DNA from: Mauremys mutica
Taxonomy: Eukaryota; Chordata; Testudines; Geoemydidae
Direction: 5' to 3'
Length of the DNA: 64,000 nt
NCBI RefSeq assembly: GCF_020497125.1
Contig: NC_059073.1
Span: forward strand, 22,279,225-22,343,224
A model generated the notes under the pieces. It saw nothing but the letters and a program-made list of their open reading frames with translations, ran no database searches and had not been told where the DNA came from. Numbering within the stretch: position 1 is the stretch's first letter; every line of letters starts with the position of its first letter. Shown one piece after another: positions 24,816 to 34,159 of this stretch. The position numbers and the translations under genes are program-made.

Positions 24816-24911
24816 GTTTGACGTCTGACGAAGTGGGTATTCACCCACGAAAGCTTATGCTCCAATACGTTTGTTAGTCTATAAGGTGCCACAGGACTCT
24901 GTCGCTAAACG
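24816..24911. repeat. Short retroelement fragment with GAAGTGGGTATTCACCCACG
   Basis: Shares GACGAAGTGGGTATTCACCC and TTAGTCTATAAGGTGCCACA with the larger copy at 33.06-33.24 kb. Flanked by an exact 10-bp direct repeat ACAACAGTTA (24806-24815 and 24912-24921), suggesting a target duplication. The sequence type is common in turtles. I suspect a Penelope-like terminal fragment but cannot prove the family. Confidence 0.5.
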
Positions 24912-24964
24912 ACAACAGTTATTTCTTTGTAAGGTATGGAGGCGGCAAGGGAGGAGACACAATA

Positions 24965-26315
24965 AAATCATAGAATCACAGAATATCAGGGTTTGAAGAG
25001 ACCTCAGGAGGTCACCTAGTCCAACCCCCTGCTCAAAGCAGGACCAATTCCCAACTAAATCATCCTAGCCAGGGCTTCATCAAGCCTGACCTTAAAAACC
25101 TCTAAGGAAGAAGAGTCCACCACCTCCCTAGGCAACCCATTCTAGTGCTTCACCAGCCTCCTAGTGAAAAAGATTTTCCTAATATCCCTAAACCTCCCCC
25201 ACTGCAACTTGAGACCATTATTCCTTGTTCTGTCATCTGCTACCACTGAGAACAGTCGAGATCCATCCTCTATGGAACCTCCTTTCAGGTAGTTGAAAGC
25301 AGCTATCAAATCCCTCCTTATTCTTCTTTTCTGCAGACTAAACAATCCCAGTTCCCCCAGCCTCTCCTCATAAGTCATGTGCTCCAGCCCCCTAATCATT
25401 TTTGTTGCCCTCCGCTGGACTCTCTCCAATTTTTCCACATCCTTCTTGTAGTGTTGGGCCCAAAACTGGACACAGTACTCCAGATGAGGCCTCACCAATG
25501 CCTAATAGAAGGGAATGATCACATCCCTCCATCTGCTGGCAATGTCCCTACTTATACAGCCCAAAATGCCATTAGCCTTCTTGGTAACAAGGGCAGACTG
25601 TTGACTCATATCCAGTTTCTCATCCACTGTAACCCCCAGGTCCTTTTCTGCAGAACTGCTGCCTAGCCATTCGGTCCTTACTCTGTAGCAGTCCATGGGA
25701 TTCTTCCATCCTAAGTGCAGGACTCTGCACTTGTCTTTGTTGAACCTCATCAGATTTCTTTTGGCCCAATCCTCTAATTTGTCTAGGTCCCTCTGTATCC
25801 TGTCTCTACCCTCCAGCGCATCAACACTAAACTGGGAGGAGTGGTAATCTCCAAACTTGCTGAGGGTGCAGTCCATGCCATCCTCAGATCATTAATGAAG
25901 ATACTGAACAAAACCGGCCGAAGGACCGACCCTTGGGGCACTCCGCTTGACACCGGCTGCCAACTAGACATGGAGCCATTGATTACTATCCATTGAGCCC
26001 TACAATCTAGCCAGCTTTCTATCCACCTTATAGGCCATTCATCCAATCCACACTTATTTAACTTGCTGGTAGGAATACTGTGAGAGACTGTATCAAAATC
26101 TTTGCTAAAGTCAAGGAATAACACGTCCACTGCTTTCTCCTCATCCACAGAACCAGTTATCCCATAATAGAAGGCAATTAGGTCAACCAGGCATGACTTG
26201 CCCTTGGTAAATCCATGCTGACTGTTCCTGATCACTTTCCTCTCCTCTAAGTGCATCAGAATTGATTCCTTGAGGACCTGCTCCATTTTTCTTCCAGGGA
26301 CTGGAACAAACACTT
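24965..26315 (-). mobile_element. CR1 LINE, ORF2 RT to 3' end (broken)
   Basis: Three frames on the minus strand give one CR1 reverse transcriptase. 26313-25783 has [46 protein letters not shown]. 25876-25502 has LNKLEDWAKRN-like and CRVLHLGWKN. 25498-25142 has [12 protein letters not shown] to the end. The catalytic box normally FADD reads FGDY, and frameshifts separate the frames near 25870 and 25500. The 3' end at 24965 carries the CR1 tail (on plus ATAGAATCACAGAATATCAG). The largest LINE piece in the window; inactive. Confidence 0.85.
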
Positions 26316-26319
26316 CCGC

Positions 26320-27690
26320 TCCAAAATCAAATCTGTAGCCCGTTGCTCTAAGTGTTCAATAGCTTCCCAATCAGGAAATGCATTTTCCTTGCTTCTATTT
26401 TATATTGTGCTCTGCTTATTTCACAAAGAATAATCTTGTAACATGCTATTATCCCTTACCCAGTGCAAAAAACATCAAGATCTTCACTGTGCTTTCTCAA
26501 TATTTCTCATTGATGTACGACTACCCACACAGTCCCACAGTGCTAACAGTGGGAACACTACTGGAATAAGAGGTATATCTATCCTACACTTAATTCAATT
26601 ATATATAACTTGTGTTACTTGAATCAACTCATGCAAACACGATTCAGTTCATCTTCATGTGGTATTCCTATTTGTGTTTAGTGGACTTGCTGTTCAGCAT
26701 CTCATCCACACTAGTGCTGCATTCAATCACATCAGCAACAGCGACCTATGGTAACGAATCCCAGAATTCCTGGCACCACTCCAAACTGTGGTGTATTGTG
26801 GGTGATTGAATAATCCTCTAGGATGACTCCCACCCACCCAGAGGGATTGTGGGAGCAGAAGTCAAACTCCCAGAATTGCTCCAGGTTCCAGACACGGCAT
26901 CCCATGAAAGCAAGCCAGCATGTTTACTACTGTGTTGTCCAATTCTATTCAGAGAAGATCTACGCATCCAGTGGTAAAAACCCTGGTGGATACCGCAATT
27001 TAGCTACACGACAACTCCCACTCTTGCTCTTTCCAGTGAAGCTACACTGGTGCTAGAACAACTTGAGAAGTTTTAAGAAAAAGGTCATTGTAAACGAACA
27101 GTGGTGTAAACCATCTGACATATTTGTCTGGACGGTGCTTTAGAAACGCAGAGAACATTGCTAACCTTGGTTCACGTTGTTTGTGGCCTTCCTTCTAGGA
27201 ATTCCACCAATAAAATTACTGCAATACACCACCCAGACCTGTGTACACAGCTCCTCTAGGATGGGTCTGAAGGGAGTGCCCTTCCAAAGAGATATGACCC
27301 TAATCCTGGAAAGATTTAAATGTGTTTAAATCTGCAATCGCAGGGCCTAAATTTGACTGAGGGCTATGCCTAGGTTACAAAAAGAAAGAGAATGAATTAT
27401 AACAGAACCCCATGATTCAACTGCATCGTAGGAGACACCATCCACAGCCATTTTATAAAGCGGTTAACACATATGCAAGTAAGACAAGTTCTTACAAAAG
27501 TAGTCTTATTTTAAAGCAGAAACTGCTTCAGTTAAGTAGGAGCGGATTCAGGAGCCTATGTCACTGAAATCAAAGGAGGTTGGCCATTGACTTCAACAGG
27601 AGGAGAACTGAATTTCTCTGCTACTGAGTTTCCCCAGGCATCATAAAGACATCAGCATGTGGATTTGACAGAGTTATGGCAAACAATTTA
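26320..27690. other. No gene or recognised repeat
   Basis: AT-rich noncoding sequence. Nothing supported. Confidence 0.4.
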
Positions 27691-27694
27691 AGCC

Positions 27695-27930
27695 TGGTCT
27701 AACACACCAAAACGTTGTACCACTTTAACTATCCTGTCCTAGTCAAAGAAATACAGCTACTCTACTACAGACATGTCTCAGCACATTTTATTCCGGCAAA
27801 GGAATCACGCCATACCACCATAAGCACACATATAGGCTCCGGGTTGTACTTTTACAACTATATTAGTAATAAAATAAAAAACTGCATCCATAACTGATAT
27901 TATACCAGTATATGGCCTGGTCTCTACACT
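27695..27930. repeat. GGTCTACAC-type DNA element relic
   Basis: GCCTGGTCTAACACACC with CGTTGTACCACTTTAAC at the left and GGCCTGGTCTCTACACTGG at the right, with TATACCAGTATATG inside. Family as at 5.6 and 62 kb. Followed by a 15-G homopolymer (27952-27966). Confidence 0.4.
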
Positions 27931-28129
27931 GGTTTTACACTTGCAAACACTGGGGGGGGGGGGGGGACGCGCCCATGGGAGAAATACAGAAAAGGGCTGA
28001 GAAATAAATACAAACAGAACATTTTGTTTTAAATTATGCACATTGCTTTTGTTTCAATGACTTGTGCGCCATATGTGCTGGAGTACTATTGTGGTATAAG
28101 GACAAATGCAAAACAAAATCCTCTGAAGC

Positions 28130-28225
28130 TCTTTGGGGCAGAAGCAATCATCTACTAGATGTGTGTACAGTGCTTAGCACAATGTGGCCTTAACATGCTC
28201 GGCCTCATTTAAATGTTTAATAAAA
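28130..28225 (+). repeat. L2-like LINE 3' end
   Basis: CTTTGGGGCAGAAGCAATCA, then GTACAGTGCTTAGCACAATG and a TTTAATAAAATAATA end. Confidence 0.55.
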
Positions 28226-28229
28226 TAAT

Positions 28230-29640
28230 ATAAACCATGCACGGGGGAAAACACCACTGCACATGATGCTTTATCACAGTACCCTGAATAATAAACATTG
28301 ACTGCATCAATTTCTACAGGTCACAAATATTTTTAAGCGAGGCTTTTCTAAAAATATATAAAATATTACAAAATATTTGTAACTTTCATCACCAAGCAGA
28401 AATGCAGTGCATGGTGATGTCAGCTAGACGGGACATTATAGGAGGAAAACAATATCCTCACATACTAGAAACCATAGGATATGCACATTTTGCATATTAC
28501 ATTAAACATACATATAGTAGTGGCTAATTTACTGTAATATATACCCCCAAAAGACATAAAATTCAAATGAGCTATGGCTTTAAAAAAAAATTTTAAAATG
28601 GGGATGTGAACAAGTGAACATGTCTGAACTTGTCGATACGAGCATGATTAAAATAATTTTTTTTTTTTAAAAAAGGCTTTACTAAGACTCTCAAATCTCA
28701 TTCTTTGATTCTTCACCATGCTGCTCTTCTAAGATGTTATTTAATTTACCAATTACACGATAGTTTAAACACTTTATATGTCATATCTACAAAGATCTCT
28801 AAATATGCATGCACACACATTTAATATGCGGCCTTATAAAAACATGCATTGCCATGGCTCTGGAGAAATGAGCACCTTTGGAAAAATGTCCTTTAACAGG
28901 CTATAAAGTATTTTCCCTGTCCATTTAGTTACAGGGCCTTGAAAAAGCACCATCCAGCAAAATTCAGTTGCTCATATTAAAGATGGTATGAGCACCAACA
29001 TTCCAGATCTACAGGCTAGAATCTGAATACTTAATATAAAACGTATAGAAGCAATACTAAAATCGCTCCTAATACAAATCTGCACTTTGACCGAACGACA
29101 GCCTGCATAAATGTAACTGATGGAGAAAGCAAATCAACAATCTACTAAAACATGCACACTTTAAACTCAGACACACCACTCCCCTGACTCAAATGTAAAA
29201 CAAAATGTAAAAGTTGCACAGCTACAAAAGAAAAAGAGGGAGTTTGCGTGCATTGATTTCTCTCTCTAGCTATCATGTATTTGGAAAATACTGTAATCTG
29301 AACAAGGCGCGGGGGGGGGGGGTAGGGAGATGGGGGATGGGCAAATCAAGCCTAGTCATTTCAATGCAATCTACACCCCAAACATTACCGATCATATTAT
29401 GGTAATTTTGTATGTTTTAAAACAATCCTGATCGTTTCTTGCTGCATCTGCACTTTCTGTTTCCAAATTTCTATTTTTAGTCCATCTTTCACCAAGCGCT
29501 TTAAAACCTAGAAATTATCTCTTGGCACAAAGAATGCGATGACCCCACGAAACCTGCGAACACCCTGGCAACTTAGAAGTGCGATTAGTTTAGGTATATA
29601 TTCAAAACAAAACAAACATCCTCCCCTCCCCCCATTTATT
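28230..29640. other. AT-rich, repeat-poor stretch
   Basis: No recognisable transposon over about 1.4 kb, unusual for this window, and directly downstream of the candidate PVT1 exon 1. The only simple sequence is a G run at about 29308-29320. It could hold conserved regulatory DNA; this cannot be judged from one genome. Confidence 0.45.
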
Positions 29641-29721
29641 TCAACCTTAGCAACTCACTGCGCATCTCTCCCTGGATTGCAAGAAGGAGTCCCAACGAAA
29701 TCTTAAGTAGTGCAAACTTAC

Positions 29722-29890
29722 TGGCAATTTCAGGCTGTTTCCCCCCATAAAATCCATTCCAGAGCGGTGCAAAAAGGGGCTTCCGAACGCGGCCGCTTTG
29801 CAGCAAGAAGCTCAGCCTGCTGCCCATGTGCTCGCAGGAGCACGCGCTCCGCGCTCGCCTCAATAGAACGTTGCGCTGGCAAGAGGCTCT
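29722..29890 (-). ncRNA. PVT1: Candidate first exon of PVT1 lncRNA
   Basis: This is the only CpG-rich, transposon-free patch in the 50 kb downstream of MYC. On the minus strand a GC-rich stretch ends at 29722 in a strong donor (GTAAGT, 29721-29716) and begins just downstream of a CRE palindrome. It lies about 29.5 kb from the MYC promoter in the same orientation. PVT1 starts about 50 kb downstream of MYC in human, same strand, with a GC-rich first exon (established). Short words in the exon (GAGCACATGGGC, TGGATTT) also resemble human PVT1 exon 1 as I recall it. The TSS is not determined. It could instead be an enhancer or another unannotated transcript start. An open frame of 75 codons (29863-29636) runs across the donor and is probably not coding. 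Confidence 0.5.
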
Positions 29891-30010
29891 GTGACGTCAC
29901 TGCCCCCCGCAGCTGATCCTGCTCCGCAGGCTGCAGCCTTAGGCGGAGCGGACTGATTACTGCCTCCGCCTCCAGCACCGGGGACGTGCAAAGGAACAGG
30001 AGGGAAAGGC
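29760..30010. promoter_or_regulatory. Isolated CpG-rich patch (candidate PVT1 promoter)
   Basis: CpG density is high here, including NotI-like GCGGCCGC at about 29790, GCGCTCCGCGCTCGC around 29845 and the CRE. The surrounding 28-29.6 kb region is AT-rich with few CpGs. No TATA box was seen at a sensible distance. The plus strand side (to about 30110) is also free of known repeats. Confidence 0.55.
29891..29900. promoter_or_regulatory. Palindromic CRE/ATF site
   Basis: GTGACGTCAC is a perfect full CRE with palindromic flanks inside the CpG-rich patch, directly upstream of the candidate PVT1 exon. Full CREs in CpG islands are typically promoter-proximal and bound by CREB/ATF factors. Confidence 0.65.
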
Positions 30011-30381
30011 CATCGCTGGAGCTGGCGGAGCCTGCCAATTCGGGACCCCAAAGCTGTGCCGTGAAAGCAGAGAACAGACCTAGCTGCTCTCACTGCATCC
30101 AGGAGCATCCCAGAGCAGGAGTGCCAGGAAAACCCACATCCAGCACTTAGATCACCTTGGATCCAGCCGAATTTTGGCCCCAGATTCCCAAAGTCTAATG
30201 CCTGAATACAGGGCCGGCTTTAGGAAGTGCGGGGCCCAATTCGAACATTTTCGGCGGGGCCCCGGCAGGGATGACTTAAAAAAAAAAAAGTTTAAAAAAG
30301 CCTTTCATTTCTTAGCAACCAGTTCCCTGTAAAAAGTTCTGTTTTAAGGGATGTGCCACAGTATGTATTTTTTTGTACCAA

Positions 30382-30485
30382 TAGGGTTACCATACGTCCG
30401 TATTTTTAAAAATTCCTCCCGGATGGCGATTTAAGAACCAAAAAGCTGGACATGTCTGGGAAAATACGGATGTACATTAACCCTA
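30382..30485. mobile_element. MITE nested in the 30.2-kb hAT element
   Basis: TAGGGTTACCATACGTCCG at the left and CGGATGTACATTAACCCTA at the right are diverged inverted ends, with TA at both borders. About 104 bp. Confidence 0.65.
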
Positions 30486-30574
30486 CCTAAACTTCTTTTT
30501 TAAAAAGATGGGCCTGAACTAGAACTGAGCTCTGTTTCACATGTGTGGGTCCCCACCACTCCCTGGGGGTGTGC

Positions 30575-30697
30575 TAGGGTGACCAGAAGTCCAGATTTTA
30601 TAGGGACAGTCCCGATTTGGGGGTCTTTTTCTTATATAGGATCCTACTACCCCCCACCCCTGTTCCAATTTTTCACACTTGCTGTCTGGTCACCCTA
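30575..30697. mobile_element. TA-flanked MITE (copy 1 of 3)
   Basis: Inverted ends TAGGGTGACCAGA and TCTGGTCACCCTA with TA at both borders, which suggests a Tc1/mariner-type target. The interior ATTTTATAGGGACAGTCCCG is shared with 34.0 and 49.7 kb. 123 bp. Confidence 0.8.
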
Positions 30698-31796
30698 GGG
30701 TGTGCACGTTTGTGGGTCCCAGCTGTTCCCTGCCCCTCTCATTGAAGCAGGTGTGCAGGGTTACTGCCCTGGGAACTGCAGGGCACCAGTGGACATGGGG
30801 CTGGCTGGAGGCAGGGCAGGGGCTGACTGGAGGTAGGGTCTGGCTGCAAGCAGGGCAAGGGGTGCGGGGCTGGCTGGAGACAGGGGGATGTGGGGTGGGC
30901 TAGCTGGCTTCAGGCAGGGCCGCAGGGGGGTGCGGCAAGGATTGGCAGGGCTGGAGACAGAGGAGTGCGGGACTGGCTGGCTTCAGGCAGGGGCGTGCGG
31001 CCGGGGTTGTCTGGAGACAGGGCAGGAGGTGCGGGGCTGGTGCGGGCAGGGGCTGGCTGCAGGCAGGGCAGGGAGTGCGGGGCTGGGTGCAGGCAGGGGG
31101 TGTGGGTACAGGGGGTGCAGCCCACCCTGTACGGTAAGTGCCTCCTCCTCTCCCCTCCCTCACCAGGGTAGCAGCAGCAGCCCGGGGCTCAGGGGCTATT
31201 TAAAGGGCCCGTGGCTCCCCTGCTTCCACCGCCCCAGCCCTTTAAATAGCCATGGGAGCCCTGGGGAAGTGGCAGGGCTCCAGGGGCTATTTAAAGGACC
31301 GGGGCAGCAGAGGCAACTGGAGCCCCCCGCTACCCCAGGACTCTGGGGGTTATTTAAAGGGCCTGGGGCTCCCCTGCTTCTACCACCCCGGCCCTTTAAA
31401 TAGCCACGGGAGTCCTGGGGAAGCGGCGGGGTTCCAGGGGCTATTTAAAGGGCCGGGGCAGTAGAAGCAAGGGGAGTCCCAGACTTTTTAAATAGCCCCC
31501 AGGGCTCCAGCAGTGGGGCTCTGGTGGCAATTTAAAGGGCCTGAGGCTCCAGTCCCTGCTGGGAGCCCCAGGCCCTTTAAATTGCCTCCTGGGGAAGCTG
31601 GGCCACCCCGGTACAGCGCACTGGCAGGGCTTGGATGCGGGGCCCTCTTAGGCGCGGGGCCCGATTCAGGGGAATTGGTTGAATTGGCCTAAAGCCGGCC
31701 CTGCCTGAATAGTCAGTAGATCTAGCTGTTCTTTTTCTTCTTCAAAATGGGAGTTTTATTGACACACTAAAAATATGCGAAAGTATGAGATTTAAA

Positions 31797-32395
31797 CAGG
31801 GCCAGTGCAACCATTTAGGCGACCGGGCACTGGCATTTGGGGGGGGGCGCCATTTTCTTCGGCAGTGACTGCGGCAGCCAGATCTTCGGCCTCCCGGTCG
31901 CCACCAGCATTTAGGCGGAGGGAGCTGGGGCAGGGGAGTGCGGGGAGGGCCGCCTGCAGCAAGTAAGGGAGCGGGGGTGGCACGCAGGGGAACTCCCCGC
32001 CCCAGCTCACCCCTGCCCCGCCTCCTCCCCGAGCACGCCATGGCTGCTTCACTTCTCCCGCCTCCCAGGCTTGCGGCGCGTGGGAGGCGGGAGAAGTGAA
32101 GCAGCCTCGGGGTGCTCGTGCGCAGAGCAGGGGGTTGAGCTGGGGCGGGGGGGTGTCTCAGGGCGGAGGGTGGGAGGTGGGGAGCTGCCACAAGGGGGGG
32201 CGCCTCAGGGCGGAATGGGGGAGCTGCCGCAGGGGGGTGCCTCAGGGCGAAGGGGGGAGCTGCCACGGGGGGGTGCCTCAGGGCGAAGAGGGGGAGCTGC
32301 TGCAAGGGGGGCGCCTCAGGGCGGAGGTGCGGGGAGGGGGAGGGCACAAGGTGGAAGTTTCGCCTAGGATGCAAAACATCCTTGCACCGGCCCTG
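31797..32395. mobile_element. Nonautonomous hAT element, 599 bp
   Basis: Ends CAGGGCCAGTGCAACCATTT and TTGCACCGGCCCTG, flanked by GATTTAAA (31789-31796) and GATTGAAA (32396-32403), a target duplication with one change. The interior has a hairpin (CTTCACTTCTCCCGCCTCCC and its inverse, 32048-32101) and tandem GGGGGAGCTGC / GCCTCAGGGCG units (32150-32330). Same family as 51699-52015. The 228-codon minus frame here is not a gene. Confidence 0.87.
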
Positions 32396-32404
32396 GATTG
32401 AAAG

Positions 32405-33040
32405 GAAATCTGTGTTTTTGCTGTACACAAGCTGATAGGCCCCTTACTGTGTTGGCAAGAAACTTAGCAGAGATAGTGTCATTTTAGAATGAACCGGTCA
32501 GCCACAGAACTAGCAGCCAGAGGTCTTTCCTGTGCACATTAAATGGCAGAACAGCAGTCACCCCTGGAGGACTCCCACCCTTTCCCCATAAAGCAGCTCT
32601 ACATCCCATCGCCCAGCTGTTCTGAGAAACTGTGCATGGCCTTCCTGAACAAGTGCACTCCACTCCCCCCTGAAACTCTTCATAGCTGCACACACTATGC
32701 CCATTCAGCTGCTGCAGTCCTGGCCTGGGTTGGACGCTAGCCAGGGACCCTCTTACTACACCAGCAAAACTCTGCACCCTGACACCGCTGGGCATGAGCA
32801 CCATAGTAACAGACCCTGCATTTGGCGTCTGATACATCCCTCCAGTTTTGGACCTTCACGTCCCAAATCCCCTGGCATGAACAGAGAACAAGTTTAGGTC
32901 TTCTTCTTACTGCAGCAAAAAATCCTGGTCCCTGATGTACCCTTGTGCACAAATGTTGCAAAAACCCAAATCCAGTATCTGGATCTTAATAATTCTGGGC
33001 CCCAAATTGTAGATCAGCTCTTAGATTCAGTTTTTGTACC
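32405..33040. other. No gene or recognised repeat
   Basis: Frames on both strands at 32.5-32.9 kb overlap and lack family resemblance. Confidence 0.4.
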
Positions 33041-33055
33041 AACTATATTGGTTTA

Positions 33056-33244
33056 AGCAGCAAAGAGTCTTGTGGCACCTTATAGACTAACAGACGTTTT
33101 GGAGCATGAGCTTTCGTGGGTGCATCTGACGAAGTGGGTATTCACCCACGAAAGCTCATGCTCCAAAACGTCTGTTAGTCTATAAGGTGCTACAAGACTC
33201 TTTGCTGCTTTTGCAGATCCAGACTAACACAGCTACCCCTCTGA
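33056..33244. mobile_element. Fold-back retroelement copy with 12-bp target duplication
   Basis: Two 68-bp arms (33055-33122 and 33143-33210) are inverted with one mismatch around a 20-bp loop. 34 bp ending CAGCTACCCCTCTGA follow. TATATTGGTTTA flanks both sides (33044-33055 and 33245-33256). Words are shared with 24816-24911. The long duplication suggests reverse-transcription-type integration with an internal inversion. Family not certain (Penelope-like suspected). Confidence 0.7.
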
Positions 33245-33259
33245 TATATTGGTTTAGAA

Positions 33260-33720
33260 ACCAGTTGTTAATCCCCCTTCCCCATATGTGGATGTACTTG
33301 TACCAGTATAAAGTGGTTATAAAAGTTTAGTTTATTCCCGCAAATGTGGAAATAGAAAAGAAGTGTAGCCACTCTTACTTTAATGGTATAATCTGGATTT
33401 TGGGGCATCCTGACATACATAGCACTGGGGGGGGGGACAAAACAGATAAGGGTATAAGTTCCTTGTGAAGGGGGGGCAGTGAAGGAGAGAAAAAGGGGAG
33501 TGAGGAGACATACTAAAACTCAGTGGGGGGAGCAAGGAAGGAGAGTCCTGGAGGTTTCTACTTGTTCCCAGGCCCATTCCATCCCTCTGGGTTCTGCACT
33601 TACCTCCCCACCCCTGCCCATAGGGATTCGCCCACAATATTTCCATTGCAAGGGCACTAGCACCCCCAGCCCTCTCGGTTCCACTGCCTCTGAAATAAGT
33701 ACCTACATCCTGCAGAATCC
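33260..33720. other. No gene or recognised repeat
   Basis: Contains G homopolymers at about 33427 and 33470. Nothing else is supported. Confidence 0.4.
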
Positions 33721-33724
33721 TGTC

Positions 33725-33950
33725 AATTTCAGCATGGAAAACCCCACACATTCAAAAATCATGAGTTCCCCCCCCCCGAAAATCACAAAATTGGCTTAAA
33801 AATCATTGAATTAAAAACAAGTGTATGCTTTTTATTTGCCTTATGGTTTTTGATTCTTAAGAGTCGATTTAGGTCACATTTACAAGCCTTTCTTCCTTTT
33901 TTTAAAGTGAAAGTTAAGAGTCTCAGGAATCTAAAAGCTGGCGCTGAATG
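33725..33950 (+). repeat. Dispersed repeat (copy 3 of 4)
   Basis: AAAATCATGAGTTCC, ATTGGCTTAAAAATCAT, TATGGTTTTTGATTC and a TTACAAGCCTTTCTTCC end follow the order of the copies at 20.0 and 20.8 kb. Confidence 0.5.
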
Positions 33951-34028
33951 AAAAATAATAAATATAGCAAGACTTGCAATTACATTACAAAGATGGCCAA
34001 TCAGCAGTTTCTAACCCCAGCCCACAAT

Positions 34029-34155
34029 TAGGGTGGTGAGATGCCCGATTTTATAGGGACATTCCCAATAACATATTCAGGGCTTTGTCTTATGTAGGCA
34101 CCTATAACCCCCACTACCTGTCCTGATTTTTTGCACTTGCTGTCTGGTCACCCTA
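34029..34155. mobile_element. TA-flanked MITE (copy 2 of 3)
   Basis: TAGGGTGGTGAGATGCCCGA and TGTCTGGTCACCCTA ends, interior TTTTATAGGGACATTCCC. More diverged on the left than the other copies. Confidence 0.7.
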
Positions 34156-34159
34156 CCCC

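Larger units (their letters stand above)
30209..31703. mobile_element. Nonautonomous hAT element, 1495 bp, with nested MITEs
   Basis: Perfect inverted ends CAGGGCCGGCTTTAGG and CCTAAAGCCGGCCCTG, flanked by a perfect 8-bp duplication CCTGAATA (30201-30208 and 31704-31711). Inside are two TA-flanked MITEs (30382-30485 and 30575-30697). A GC-rich part (30780-31600) is built from GGGGCTGGCTG-type units and inverted CTATTTAAAGGGCC / GGCCCTTTAAATAG blocks. No transposase. It sits only 0.3 kb from the candidate PVT1 promoter. Confidence 0.9.

Noticed and set aside
30888..31403. 171-codon plus frame
   Set aside because: GC-rich repeat units inside the 30.2-kb hAT element.
31742..32428. 228-codon minus frame
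   Set aside because: Lies across a hAT element with perfect ends and consists of Pro/Ala/Arg low complexity from its tandem units.
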